IMG/VR virus record: IMGVR_UViG_3300044972_000600
Location: 1 to 21,676 of that record
Origin: a virus
Length of the DNA stretch: 21,676 nt
Reading direction: 5' to 3' (one strand)
Shown here: piece after piece, positions 6,402 to 13,086 of the stretch
Position numbering within the stretch: the stretch's first letter is position 1
How the letters are laid out: every line of letters begins with the position of its first letter
Position numbers and translations under genes: made by a program
Notes under the pieces: model-generated
Database searches by the model: none
Told to the model about the DNA's origin: nothing
Seen by the model: the letters and a program-made list of their open reading frames with translations, nothing else

Positions 6402-6529
6402 TGCCAAAGAAAAAAGCAGCAGCGTTTAATCCTATTCAGATTAAAGATGGATGGATTGTTAGATTATATAAAGATGGTCGTATTAAGTCCAAGATCGCAC
6501 CTTACGAAGTAAAGCATCCTAAGAAGTAG
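6401..6529 (+). CDS. Small basic protein, 42 aa
   Basis: It starts within the stop codon of the Cys-rich gene (TAATG) and ends 2 bases before the sulfotransferase start. The sequence is Lys-rich with a beta-like centre (GWIVRLYKDGRI) that could be a nucleic-acid-binding hairpin. Its exact fit between two genes supports it. No family recognised. Confidence 0.6.
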   Translation: MPKKKAAAFNPIQIKDGWIVRLYKDGRIKSKIAPYEVKHPKK

Positions 6530-6531
6530 TA

Positions 6532-7275
6532 ATGTCAAAGTATAACAAAGTATACTTTTTGCATATTCCAAAAACTGGTGGAAGATTCTTAACCAAGTAT
6601 ATCTTTAGACCAATGGAAACTGTATTGGCAGACAACGGAATAGAACTTGTAAAGTCTCCACAAGACATGAGGCAGCATGCTGGATGGCCATCCTGGATAG
6701 ATGATAAGACATACATTGTTTCAGTTTTTAGAGATCCATGTGAGTTCTTTGTTAGTGCAGTTTGCCATGCTGTGGCAATCAAAAATGAATTAGTAGATCA
6801 GAACAATTGGGACGTAATAAAAGAAGGTAATGATTCATTTACTGTTGACAAAGATGAACTATATGGAGCACTAAGCAGATGGGAATACATCAAAGACTTT
6901 CAGTCTCAAAACTTTGCTTTAAGTCCAGATCCTGAGCGTATGTCAGTACTACATGAGTCTATGGCCAAGCATAAGAACAATGAGCCATTTGATACAGAAG
7001 AAATTTACAAAAGAATTAAAAGAGTTAATCTAATGATTAGGCACAAAGATTTAAAGTTTATGGATTACAACTTATTAGTAGATAAAATTTCACAAGACCT
7101 AGGAATAGAAATAGATATTAACATTTCAGGTGCTGATAAAGAATATTTTAAAAATAAATCCTCAGAGGTTCTTTTTAATTCATTAAGTCAAGAAGATAAA
7201 GACTTTATAGGAAAACATTTTCCTTTAGATAAAGAGATATATAGTAATGATTCTTTATTTTGGACAGGGAAATAG
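6532..7275 (+). CDS. Sulfotransferase-family protein
   Basis: A 247-residue protein with the two PAPS-binding signatures of the sulfotransferase superfamily. The 5'-phosphosulfate loop FLHIPKTGGRF lies at residues 9-19 and the 3'-phosphate motif RDP-x5-S at 67-75 (FRDPCEFFVS). The family moves sulfate from PAPS to carbohydrates, lipids or proteins. The acceptor here is unknown; cell-surface glycans or phage structural proteins are possible. It is the last + strand gene before the convergent katG gene. In phages such genes are occasional auxiliary genes. Confidence 0.75.
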   Translation: MSKYNKVYFLHIPKTGGRFLTKYIFRPMETVLADNGIELVKSPQDMRQHAGWPSWIDDKTYIVSVFRDPCEFFVSAVCHAVAIKNELVDQNNWDVIKEGNDSFTVDKDELYGALSRWEYIKDFQSQNFALSPDPERMSVLHESMAKHKNNEPFDTEEIYKRIKRVNLMIRHKDLKFMDYNLLVDKISQDLGIEIDINISGADKEYFKNKSSEVLFNSLSQEDKDFIGKHFPLDKEIYSNDSLFWTGK

Positions 7276-7298
7276 GGTAGTTTTAAGTCATACCCAGG
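7275..7298 (-). repeat. 24-nt hairpin motif after katG, covariant copy
   Basis: Read on the - strand it has left part CCTGGGTATG and right part AAAACTACCC, 16 bases after the katG stop. The stem is GGGTA/TACCC instead of GAGYA/TGCTC, so two base pairs have changed on both sides while pairing is kept. It also overlaps the last base of the convergent sulfotransferase gene. Confidence 0.65.
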
Positions 7299-7314
7299 AC
7301 TATTTGTCTTTGTG

Positions 7315-9396
7315 TTAGAACATATCTAGGTTCATTACCTTTGTCCATACAGAAGCAAAATCATTTAAAAACTTTTGCTTGGCATCATCAGATGCATATA
7401 CTTCTGCAATTGCACGAAGTTCTGAGTTTGAGCCTACGATTAGGTCAGCACGACTTGCACTTCCTGCATCTTGTCCATCTCTTGTTGCTAGGTAAGAATC
7501 TTCGCTTACCTTTGTCCAAGAAAACTTTCCAGATACCATTGCATTTAGATATCCAGTGTGGAGGCTCTGTCCAACAAGAGTTCTCATACCACCTAATAGA
7601 ACAACCATTTCAACTGGAGTAAGTCCAAGCATGTTTGCTTTTTCTACCAACAGTACTTCGCTAGGAACAGTTGTGTCTTTCTTAAGATAGTTAATAAATC
7701 CATCAGCAATTGGCTCAAGAACTGCGAATGACTCAACATCTGTCTGCTCTTGAGTTGCATCAGTTCTTCCAGGAGTAAATGGAACCTTAACTAATTCTTC
7801 AGATGCCTTTTCAATAGCAGCAGAAGCAGCAAGAACGATCAGATCAGCAAGAGACATGCCCTTCGCAACTGTTTGTTGCAATCCTTCAAGGTATGCTAAT
7901 GTATCCCATACTCTTGGAGTGTTAACAGTCTCCCAATTACCCTGTGGTTGTAGTCTAATTCTAGAACCATTTGCACCACCACGCTTGTCTGTCTTGCGGA
8001 ATGTTGATGCAGAAACCCATGCAGTATAAACAAAGTTATACAGCGAAAGTTGTGATGATTTAATTTCTGATTTGATTTGATCTATATCTAAATCAACAGG
8101 CTCATACTTTGGAACTGGATCCTGCCATATAAGTTCTTCTGAAGGAACTTCCTTACCAAGATACCTTGATACTGGTCCCATGTCTCTGTGCGTTAGTTTA
8201 AACCATGCACGAGCAAAGGCATCTGAGAAGTAATCAAAGTCTTCAAGGAATCTGCGAGAGATCTTCTCATACTCTGGATCAAATCTTAATGCAAGGTCTG
8301 CTGTTGTCATAACTGGAGCATGGAACTTTCCTTCGATGTGTGCGTCTGGAACTAAATTAGCAGCAGACTCATCTGTTGGAATCCATTGTGTTGCACCAGC
8401 AGGTGATTTTGTTTGTGTCCAATCATACTTAAACAATAACTTAAGGTATGAGTTGTCCCACTTGGTAGGTGTTGCAGTCCATGCACCCTCAATACCACTT
8501 GTGATTGTATCTTCTGCATTACCCTTACCAAACGAGTTCTTCCATCCAAGACCCTGCTCTTCAATAGGTGCACCCTCTGGTGCAGGACCTACATGAGATG
8601 GATCTCCAGCCCCGTGTGCTTTACCAAATGCGTGTCCACCAGCAATTAGTGCAACTGTTTCTTCATCATTCATTGCCATTCTTGCAAATGTTTCACGAAT
8701 GTCTTTTGCAGAAAGAACTGGATCAGGATTTCCATTAGGTCCTTCAGGGTTAACATAAATTAATCCCATCTGCACAGCAGCAAGTGGATTTTCTAACTCA
8801 CGATCTCCGCTATAACGGTTATCTGCAAGCCATTCCTTTTCTGCACCCCAGTATGTGTCGTCAGATTCCCAAACATCTTCACGACCACCACCGAAACCGA
8901 ATGTCTTGAAGCCCATGTTCTCAAGAGAAACATTGCCTGCAAGAATCATTAGGTCTGCCCATGAAATCTTTTTACCGTACTTCTGCTTAATTGGCCAAAG
9001 AAGTCTACGAGCCTTATCTAAGTTACCATTGTCTGGCCAAGAATTTTGTGGAGCAAATCTGTGTAGTCCTTCTCCAGCACCACCACGACCATCACTTACT
9101 CTGTAGGTACCAGCAGAGTGCCATGCCATACGAATAAAGAACGGACCATAGTTACCATAGTCTGCAGGCCACCAATCTTGCGAGGTAGTTAGAAGTGTAT
9201 CAATATCAGCCTTAACAGCATCAAGATCTAAACTATTAAACTCCTTGGCATAATCAAAGTCTTCTCCCATTGGATCTGACTTTGAGGAATTCTTTCTAAG
9301 GGGAGACAGGTCTAGTTGGTTTGGCCACCAGTCTTTATTTGATGTAGCCTCTGTTGTGTATGTCTTACCAGTGTATGGACACTTTGCTTCACTCAT
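7315..9396 (-). CDS. katG: Catalase-peroxidase KatG
   Basis: A 693-residue bifunctional haem enzyme that removes hydrogen peroxide, slightly shorter than typical (about 720-740 residues) but with both halves present. The distal site is R89, W92 and H93 in [11 protein letters not shown]. The crosslink triad needed for catalase activity is W92-Y214-M240. The proximal haem ligand is H255 in IAGGHAFGK. All key residues are intact, so it is probably active. There is no signal peptide, so it is cytoplasmic. The ribosome site is AGAAAGAG. It is expressed from its own extended -10 promoter with a long hairpin at the mRNA 5' end, downstream of two tRNA genes. It most likely protects an infected host from peroxide (inference). 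Confidence 0.97.
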   Translation of the reverse strand: MSEAKCPYTGKTYTTEATSNKDWWPNQLDLSPLRKNSSKSDPMGEDFDYAKEFNSLDLDAVKADIDTLLTTSQDWWPADYGNYGPFFIRMAWHSAGTYRVSDGRGGAGEGLHRFAPQNSWPDNGNLDKARRLLWPIKQKYGKKISWADLMILAGNVSLENMGFKTFGFGGGREDVWESDDTYWGAEKEWLADNRYSGDRELENPLAAVQMGLIYVNPEGPNGNPDPVLSAKDIRETFARMAMNDEETVALIAGGHAFGKAHGAGDPSHVGPAPEGAPIEEQGLGWKNSFGKGNAEDTITSGIEGAWTATPTKWDNSYLKLLFKYDWTQTKSPAGATQWIPTDESAANLVPDAHIEGKFHAPVMTTADLALRFDPEYEKISRRFLEDFDYFSDAFARAWFKLTHRDMGPVSRYLGKEVPSEELIWQDPVPKYEPVDLDIDQIKSEIKSSQLSLYNFVYTAWVSASTFRKTDKRGGANGSRIRLQPQGNWETVNTPRVWDTLAYLEGLQQTVAKGMSLADLIVLAASAAIEKASEELVKVPFTPGRTDATQEQTDVESFAVLEPIADGFINYLKKDTTVPSEVLLVEKANMLGLTPVEMVVLLGGMRTLVGQSLHTGYLNAMVSGKFSWTKVSEDSYLATRDGQDAGSASRADLIVGSNSELRAIAEVYASDDAKQKFLNDFASVWTKVMNLDMF

Positions 9397-9436
9397 GAGT
9401 TTCTCTTTCTGCTAGTTATGTATTGCAAAAGTTAGG

Positions 9437-9499
9437 AGGGTGTGGTGTTGCAACATAGGCTATATATGTTTCCCGACACATATAGGCTAACCACACCCT
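9437..9499 (-). promoter_or_regulatory. 5'-terminal hairpin in the katG leader
   Basis: A perfect 10-bp stem (AGGGTGTGGT with ACCACACCCT, at 9437-9446 and 9490-9499) encloses a second stem TATATGT/ACATATA (9463-9469 with 9478-9484). The predicted start of transcription is at 9499-9500, so the stem would begin at the first or second nucleotide of the mRNA. Such 5'-terminal stems are known to protect mRNAs (ompA in E. coli). The katG ribosome site lies outside it, about 25 nt downstream. Confidence 0.65.
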
Positions 9500-9506
9500 T
9501 ACTACT

Positions 9507-9515
9507 ATTATAGCA
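9507..9515 (-). promoter_or_regulatory. Extended -10 promoter of katG
   Basis: TGCTATAAT (TG, one base, TATAAT) on the - strand; the -10 hexamer is 9507-9512. The TG overlaps the 3' end of the tRNA-Arg gene, and no good -35 hexamer exists inside the tRNA. An extended -10 can work without one. katG could also be reached by read-through from the tRNA genes. Confidence 0.6.
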
Positions 9516-9585
9516 TCCCTGGTAGGATTCGAACCTACGGCCTACACCTTAGAAGGGTGTCACTCTTCCGCTGAGTTACAGAGAT
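9514..9585 (-). tRNA. tRNA-Arg (anticodon TCT)
   Basis: A full cloverleaf: acceptor ATCTCTG/CAGGGAT (one G-U), D arm ACTC/GAGT, anticodon stem ACACC/GGTGT with loop CTTCTAA, T arm GTAGG/CCTAC with TTCGAAT. Discriminator G; CCA is not encoded. It reads AGA codons, which are frequent in this AT-rich genome and would be rare in a GC-rich host. Confidence 0.9.
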
Positions 9586-9589
9586 ATCG

Positions 9590-9664
9590 TACACCAGGTA
9601 GGACTTGAACCTACGAATAGCCGAATTATGAGTTCGGTGCCTTAACCAACTTGGCTACTGGTGC
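9590..9664 (-). tRNA. tRNA-Met-type (anticodon CAT)
   Basis: A cloverleaf with acceptor GCACCAG/CTGGTGT (first pair G-U), anticodon stem CCGAA/TTCGG with loop CTCATAA, and T arm GTAGG/CCTAC with TTCAAGT. It lacks the C1-A72 mismatch of initiators, so it is elongator Met. Alternatively it is Ile with a modified CAT anticodon, which cannot be decided from sequence alone. CCA is not encoded. Confidence 0.88.
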
Positions 9665-9670
9665 TAGTCC

Positions 9671-9814
9671 TTATTTAATTAATAAACCAAAGAATGTTCC
9701 AAGCAAAAAGCATAAAATACCTATAGTGGTATGGTAATATGTTTTCATATGCTGCTTAATAATATAACGCTTTAGTTCTTTTGATATTTTATTTAACTCT
9801 TCATGATCTACCAT
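9671..9814 (-). CDS. Small C-terminally anchored membrane protein, 47 aa
   Basis: A charged N-terminal half (HEELNKISKELKRY) is followed by one hydrophobic helix near the C-terminus (TIGILCFLLGTFFGLLI). GGAG lies about 7 bases before the ATG. It lies between tRNA-Met and the next small gene in the same direction. No family recognised. Confidence 0.6.
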   Translation of the reverse strand: MVDHEELNKISKELKRYIIKQHMKTYYHTTIGILCFLLGTFFGLLIK

Positions 9815-9828
9815 GAATATCTCCAGTT

Positions 9829-9993
9829 CTAGTTAGGTACTGATGACTTTAGTGCTCCAAGAATGATTGCTTCTCTAATCCTTTTTTGTTTACGCTCAAA
9901 CTTTGAAAGGTATGGCTTAGCCTGTGTTCTTTTCTTATTCTTAACTGCTCTCTTAATTTTATGTTGAGAGGCTTTGTTGTTGGACTTTCTCAT
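9829..9993 (-). CDS. Small very basic protein, 54 aa
   Basis: Lys/Arg-rich over its whole length (KIKRAVKNKKRTQ, FERKQKRIREA), suggesting nucleic-acid or ribosome binding. Its ATG overlaps the stop of the upstream zinc-ribbon gene (ATGA), which supports both. No family recognised. Confidence 0.6.
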   Translation of the reverse strand: MRKSNNKASQHKIKRAVKNKKRTQAKPYLSKFERKQKRIREAIILGALKSSVPN

Positions 9994-10127
9994 TTTGCAC
10001 CCTGATTTTCTGCTACGCTGTCACATGGACAGATAATTGACTCTGGTAGTTCGTGAACCTTCGTTACAATAGTAATCATAGTCTCACACTCAACGCACTT
10101 ATAAATTTTCTTAACTCGTTTGCTCAT
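9990..10127 (-). CDS. Zinc-ribbon mini-protein, 45 aa
   Basis: C11-x2-C14 and C33-x-C35 are separated by a short beta-rich stretch, the layout of a minimal zinc ribbon. The start is fixed by a promoter whose -10 box ends 6 bases before the ATG, so the mRNA should be leaderless; no ribosome site is present. The stop overlaps the next start. Function unknown; such proteins often bind nucleic acid or RNA polymerase. Confidence 0.65.
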   Translation of the reverse strand: MSKRVKKIYKCVECETMITIVTKVHELPESIICPCDSVAENQGAK

Positions 10128-10133
10128 GATCTA

Positions 10134-10162
10134 ATCATATCATAGTCTGCCTTGATGGTCAA
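10134..10162 (-). promoter_or_regulatory. Leaderless promoter for the 10127 gene
   Basis: TTGACC (10157-10162), a 17-bp spacer, TATGAT (10134-10139, extended by TG), then exactly 6 bases to the ATG. The -35 box overlaps the last codons of the HAD phosphatase gene. Confidence 0.65.
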
Positions 10163-10626
10163 CTACGATCTCCGTCCCAATCTCCTATTTTTGTGGTAGG
10201 TATTCCATGCTCTTCCCACAACCTAATGACATGTGGGTTATCATCTACTGCATGAAAAACGTTCCAATGTTTCTTAATCTGAAGTAATATATCCTTCTTA
10301 ACTTCATAGTCTGGTCTTGCATCATCATCTCTACGCATATATAATGCATGGTGACCAATATCATTTTTGGCAAGCCACAAAGAGGTAAGTCCACGCCACT
10401 TTTCTTTTCTTGATGTGACAATAATTACATGCATCTGATCAAAGAATGCTTCATTTAACATTTGTATAACTTCAAAATTTGGCAGGGCATCGATAGAGGC
10501 CTCATGAAAGGCATCGTAATCTTTATTGGGACCACGAACAAGGTGAATGTATGGATCTACATTGGCTAAGGTTCCATCTACATCAAAGATGTAGGCTAAC
10601 TTAGTTGGACTAGTCTTGATTAACAC
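10159..10626 (-). CDS. HAD-superfamily phosphatase, Pnkp 3'-phosphatase-like
   Basis: A 155-residue single-domain HAD enzyme. Motif I is FDVDGTLA (nucleophile D15, acid D17), motif II VTSR (near residue 70), motif III a Lys in the KKD segment, and motif IV VDDNP. The WLAKNDI...LYMRRDDDARPDYEVK stretch resembles the phosphatase domain of T4 polynucleotide kinase-phosphatase, which removes 3'-phosphates from nucleic acid ends. The kinase half is missing. The start is GTG at 10626, overlapping the end of a 29-residue membrane-peptide gene. A nucleotide phosphatase role is the alternative. Confidence 0.8.
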   Translation of the reverse strand: MLIKTSPTKLAYIFDVDGTLANVDPYIHLVRGPNKDYDAFHEASIDALPNFEVIQMLNEAFFDQMHVIIVTSRKEKWRGLTSLWLAKNDIGHHALYMRRDDDARPDYEVKKDILLQIKKHWNVFHAVDDNPHVIRLWEEHGIPTTKIGDWDGDRS

Positions 10627-10699
10627 GGTACGTCATAACGAAGTAGCACACTACATATCCTGCAATAAATGCTGGAACTAAAAAGAATAAACTAATCAT
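10610..10699 (-). CDS. Tiny membrane peptide, 29 aa
   Basis: Almost entirely one hydrophobic helix (LFFLVPAFIAGYVVCYFVM) with a short polar tail. The ATG overlaps the stop of the upstream gene (ATGA) and the stop lies 17 bases inside the HAD gene, a coupling typical here. Too short for family assignment. Confidence 0.5.
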   Translation of the reverse strand: MISLFFLVPAFIAGYVVCYFVMTYRVNQD

Positions 10700-10869
10700 T
10701 CAAAGTCCACCTGTGTTTCAAAATATTTACTCATATAATTATCTTTTCCTCTTGCTATACGTGCAGCAGCCAGACGCATACCTAATGCATTTGTTACTGA
10801 TGGTTCAATAGGAAGAGACTCAATCTCTCTTGCTATCTCTTCTCTTAATGCCATCTCATCCATACTCAT
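10696..10869 (-). CDS. Hypothetical protein, 57 aa
   Basis: A helical, charged small protein (MALREEIAREIESLP, then an Ala/Arg-rich helix). Both ends overlap neighbours by ATGA, which is the main support. A second in-frame ATG two codons downstream (10863) is possible. No family recognised. Confidence 0.65.
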   Translation of the reverse strand: MSMDEMALREEIAREIESLPIEPSVTNALGMRLAAARIARGKDNYMSKYFETQVDFE

Positions 10870-11189
10870 TCCTTATCCTCCCAATATGCTTTACCAAACT
10901 CATCAAGGTCATCCCACCCTGAACCCTCTAGGTCTTTTTTCATTTGTTCTATATCAAGTTGGTAGTATGTACCCCACCATGTGTAGGGTTTGTTAAGAAT
11001 TATCCACATTTTTGCGTGGTACTTATGACGAAAGCCTAAGTCAGCATCCAACTCTTCTTCCAACATTAAAGCCTTAAATAAATGATTACCAGCAAATCCA
11101 CCACAGAAATTACCTATGACTCTTAGTGGCCAGATCCTAGTCTTCTCTATCTTTGTTGTACTGTTGCGGTACCCATCTGAGTTTGCCAT
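10866..11189 (-). CDS. Hypothetical protein, 107 aa
   Basis: A Trp- and Tyr-rich soluble protein with an acidic C-terminus, coupled to the next gene by ATGA. No domain recognised. Its first 53 bases overlap an upstream frame (11137-11253), so the true start might be slightly later; no other good start is visible before the conserved-looking core (RVIGNFCGGFAGNH). Confidence 0.65.
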   Translation of the reverse strand: MANSDGYRNSTTKIEKTRIWPLRVIGNFCGGFAGNHLFKALMLEEELDADLGFRHKYHAKMWIILNKPYTWWGTYYQLDIEQMKKDLEGSGWDDLDEFGKAYWEDKE

Positions 11190-11253
11190 CTACATACACC
11201 CTTTCATATCCTAGTGCTTTCCAATCCATCTGCATAATTCTAGGCTCTTTCAT
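11137..11253 (-). CDS. Probable small protein, 38 aa, overlapping its neighbour
   Basis: The sequence MQMDWKALGYERVYVDGKL followed by RWVPQ reads like a real protein, with regular amphipathic and Trp-rich content. The ATG at 11253 overlaps the upstream stop by 14 bases. The 53-base overlap with the following gene is larger than usual, so either this frame or that gene's start may be wrong. Confidence 0.4.
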   Translation of the reverse strand: MKEPRIMQMDWKALGYERVYVDGKLRWVPQQYNKDRED

Positions 11254-11341
11254 CCATACTCCTGTCCCATAAAATTAAGCACTTAGTACATTGTATACCA
11301 TTCTCACGCATATACCAAGTATGGCTACACTCTTTTGACAC
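11240..11341 (-). CDS. Zinc-finger micro-protein, 33 aa (GTG start)
   Basis: C5-x-H7 and C18-x2-C21 could bind one zinc. The GTG start lies about 7 bases after AAGG inside the upstream gene, overlapping it by 17 bases. Similar Cys-pair micro-proteins occur around it. Confidence is limited by its size. Confidence 0.45.
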   Translation of the reverse strand: MSKECSHTWYMRENGIQCTKCLILWDRSMDERA

Positions 11342-11426
11342 ACCACACCTTGTAATCACTCATAGTTTGATGAGTATCCCAGTAGTTAATGTTTTCTTTA
11401 TCCATACCGCAGGTTTTACAGATCAT
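11325..11426 (-). CDS. Cys-pair micro-protein, 33 aa
   Basis: It begins MICKTCGMDKENINYWDTH, a C-x2-C knuckle near the N-terminus with one later Cys. It lies 4 bases after the stop of the 189-residue gene. Only half a zinc site is obvious, so it may dimerise or pair with the next micro-protein. No clear ribosome site. Confidence 0.45.
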   Translation of the reverse strand: MICKTCGMDKENINYWDTHQTMSDYKVWCVKRV

Positions 11427-11430
11427 AACA

Positions 11431-12000
11431 TTAAATGCCTAACTTCTTTCTTTCTTCCTCAAACATAATGTTAGTATTTTTAATGTCTCTATTATTGCCA
11501 ATCCATAGGATTGTCATCCATACTGCAAACCAAGGCCAGTGAACAATTGCCAAAAAGGTATAGGAAGAAAAGATTAAAAATATTGCAAAAATTAATTGAG
11601 CAGCCATAATGGTAGCACCAACCTGACTTAAAAGTGAGAAATTCTTAGAAACACACAACTGTCTTAATTCTGTCAATTGCTTGTCTAATGCTTTTTGTGC
11701 CTTGGCCTCATCGCTAAAATAATAAATTGCTTCATCAACACGCAGTAGGTTTTTTATGTTTACATATACTTCATTTGTTTGATCTACATCTGGATAGGTT
11801 TTACTAAAATACTCCCACTCTGCATAGCAATAGGTCAACAACTCTTCTTCCGAACCAGTCATATGAAGCATCTCATTTTGAATTCTTTGCTTGTAGACCA
11901 TGATGTTTTCTTTGGTATTGCCTGATCTGCTAAATACTGCAATGTGTTCAAGATTTGATAGGCTGCCCTCTAACGCTTCCATTGCCTTGTCTGTACTCAT
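11431..12000 (-). CDS. Membrane protein with helical N-terminal domain, 189 aa
   Basis: The N-terminal 125 residues are soluble, helical and charged. Two hydrophobic helices follow (about residues 128-148 and 150-170), then a charged tail. The two helices form a hairpin such as SMODS-associated or other effector proteins can have, but no family is recognised. It has its own strong promoter (12030-12058) and ribosome site AAGGAT. Confidence 0.75.
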   Translation of the reverse strand: MSTDKAMEALEGSLSNLEHIAVFSRSGNTKENIMVYKQRIQNEMLHMTGSEEELLTYCYAEWEYFSKTYPDVDQTNEVYVNIKNLLRVDEAIYYFSDEAKAQKALDKQLTELRQLCVSKNFSLLSQVGATIMAAQLIFAIFLIFSSYTFLAIVHWPWFAVWMTILWIGNNRDIKNTNIMFEEERKKLGI

Positions 12001-12029
12001 TTTTATCCTTCGTTAGTAGTTATATTATA

Positions 12030-12058
12030 AGTATACACTTTGCGACGGTATATGTCAA
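12030..12058 (-). promoter_or_regulatory. Sigma70 promoter for the 12000 gene
   Basis: TTGACA (12053-12058), a 17-bp spacer, TATACT (12030-12035, with TG one base before it). The -35 box starts 2 bases after the upstream gene's stop codon. It is near-perfect and should be active with a housekeeping sigma factor. Confidence 0.8.
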
Positions 12059-12060
12059 GT

Positions 12061-12183
12061 CTATTGTCTATGCCTCTTCTTATTACCAAACTTAGACTTG
12101 ACTTCAGCCTTAGCCTGATTAACTATAGCATTAGTAATATCTTCAACACTAAACTCTTGATCGAAGGCTTGCTCAGTATCCAC
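12061..12183 (-). CDS. Hypothetical protein, 40 aa (GTG start)
   Basis: An acidic first half and a basic end (FGNKKRHRQ). GTG lies 4 bases after AGG and overlaps the upstream stop by 11 bases. No family recognised; the overlap and orientation are the main support. Confidence 0.5.
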   Translation of the reverse strand: MDTEQAFDQEFSVEDITNAIVNQAKAEVKSKFGNKKRHRQ

Positions 12184-12379
12184 CTAGGCACTCGTTTCTT
12201 GTATGGTATAGACGTATCTTAGTTAAAATTTTGCGGGATGGAGCAAACAACTCTTCCTTACAACATCCACATTTCATATGCCATTCTTTAGCAAAGAAAT
12301 CATATACAGCACCTTTAGCGTTGGCATATTTCTTGGCTACGAAGGTTTGGAATGGATCAGGAATCTCCATGTTAATCAT
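12173..12379 (-). CDS. Small Cys-rich protein, 68 aa
   Basis: C37, C39 and C40 form a compact C-x-C-C knuckle, with H59 and C64 near the end completing a likely metal site. The start at 12379 is chosen because ATGA overlaps the stop of the upstream membrane-protein gene; a longer TTG start at 12391 is less likely. No family recognised. Confidence 0.65.
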   Translation of the reverse strand: MINMEIPDPFQTFVAKKYANAKGAVYDFFAKEWHMKCGCCKEELFAPSRKILTKIRLYHTRNECLGGY

Positions 12380-12657
12380 CGACGGGACCAAACTAAACCA
12401 AGGAACTTATTCCAAGACAATCTGTCTGACTCTAAGTCTTTCCAATGTCTGTATGATTTAATATAAACAACAGAGTAGGCGATAGCAGCAAAGATAAAGC
12501 CATACTGCTTGGTCACTAAGGCATAGTAAATCCACATAGCCTCATTGAAGGTAGCCCATATCCATGCCCATATTTGTTTTCTGCCAACAAAATAAATTGC
12601 TGCGACACCACTGAGGGCAAGCACCCATGAGGCATAGTCGTTAATCCATTGTTCCAT
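12376..12657 (-). CDS. Small multi-pass membrane protein, 93 aa
   Basis: Three hydrophobic segments (about residues 9-24, 29-47 and 52-66) with many Trp and Tyr. The short-loop, Trp-rich layout is reminiscent of PnuC-like vitamin transporters or other small transporters, but it is less than half the usual PnuC length. This likeness is weak. TATACT ends 6 bases before the ATG, so the mRNA is probably leaderless. Confidence 0.7.
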   Translation of the reverse strand: MEQWINDYASWVLALSGVAAIYFVGRKQIWAWIWATFNEAMWIYYALVTKQYGFIFAAIAYSVVYIKSYRHWKDLESDRLSWNKFLGLVWSRR

Positions 12658-12663
12658 ATATTT

Positions 12664-12669
12664 AGTATA
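12664..12669 (-). promoter_or_regulatory. -10 box of a leaderless promoter for the 12657 gene
   Basis: TATACT lies in the 27-base gap after the 12685 gene and ends exactly 6 bases before the ATG. There is no ribosome site and no clear -35 hexamer. Confidence 0.5.
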
Positions 12670-12684
12670 CCTTAAAGTAAGGGT

Positions 12685-12921
12685 TTAGTCAACTGGCTTT
12701 TGCTTCCACTTGGTTTTTACCCAAGTGCCTATTTTATTAATGTTAACTTTTGCTCTAAGCACTTCTGCAAAGTCTGTGCTTATCTCAGATCCAAGGTACT
12801 CTTCGCCTGTTTCTAAATCAGTAAGTTTCCATTTTCCAGGGGCTTTAGTATGAATAATTAAATCAACTGGCTTATCGAAAGAATCAACCTCAGATCCATC
12901 CTTTAGTATTCTTTTGTCCAT
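12685..12921 (-). CDS. Hypothetical protein, 78 aa
   Basis: A beta-rich small protein (VDLIIHTKAPGKWKLTDLET reads as strands around a turn) with a Lys/Trp-rich end. Its ATG shares one base with the stop of the upstream zinc micro-protein (TAATG). No family recognised. Confidence 0.65.
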   Translation of the reverse strand: MDKRILKDGSEVDSFDKPVDLIIHTKAPGKWKLTDLETGEEYLGSEISTDFAEVLRAKVNINKIGTWVKTKWKQKPVD

Positions 12922-13046
12922 TACGATACAAGACCCATAGACAGGTGATCTAGGCAGACATCGGCAACTACGTAGTCAGCGTGGTCCACAACCACGTCAT
13001 AATGGGTTGCGTCCTTATCACAAAAGAAACACTTAGATTTGTTCAT
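12921..13046 (-). CDS. Zinc-binding micro-protein, 41 aa
   Basis: C6-x2-C9 and C31-x2-H34 would make a C3H zinc site, with H15 and H22 between. The start is well fixed: TATAAT (13053-13058, extended by TG) ends 6 bases before the ATG, no ribosome site is present, and the stop overlaps the next ATG. Function unknown. Confidence 0.65.
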   Translation of the reverse strand: MNKSKCFFCDKDATHYDVVVDHADYVVADVCLDHLSMGLVS

Positions 13047-13052
13047 GTATTG

Positions 13053-13058
13053 ATTATA
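13053..13058 (-). promoter_or_regulatory. Extended -10 box of a leaderless promoter for the 13046 gene
   Basis: TG-A-TATAAT followed by exactly 6 bases and ATG. It lies in an intergenic gap after the 2OG-oxygenase gene, so it is not constrained by coding. Confidence 0.6.
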
Positions 13059-13086
13059 TCATGATTTAGGCTTGACAAATAGATGT

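Noticed and set aside
7341-9106. Open frames on the + strand inside katG
   Set aside because: They are antisense to a full-length conserved enzyme, have no ribosome site and show low-complexity His/Leu or Pro/Ser content typical of shadow frames.
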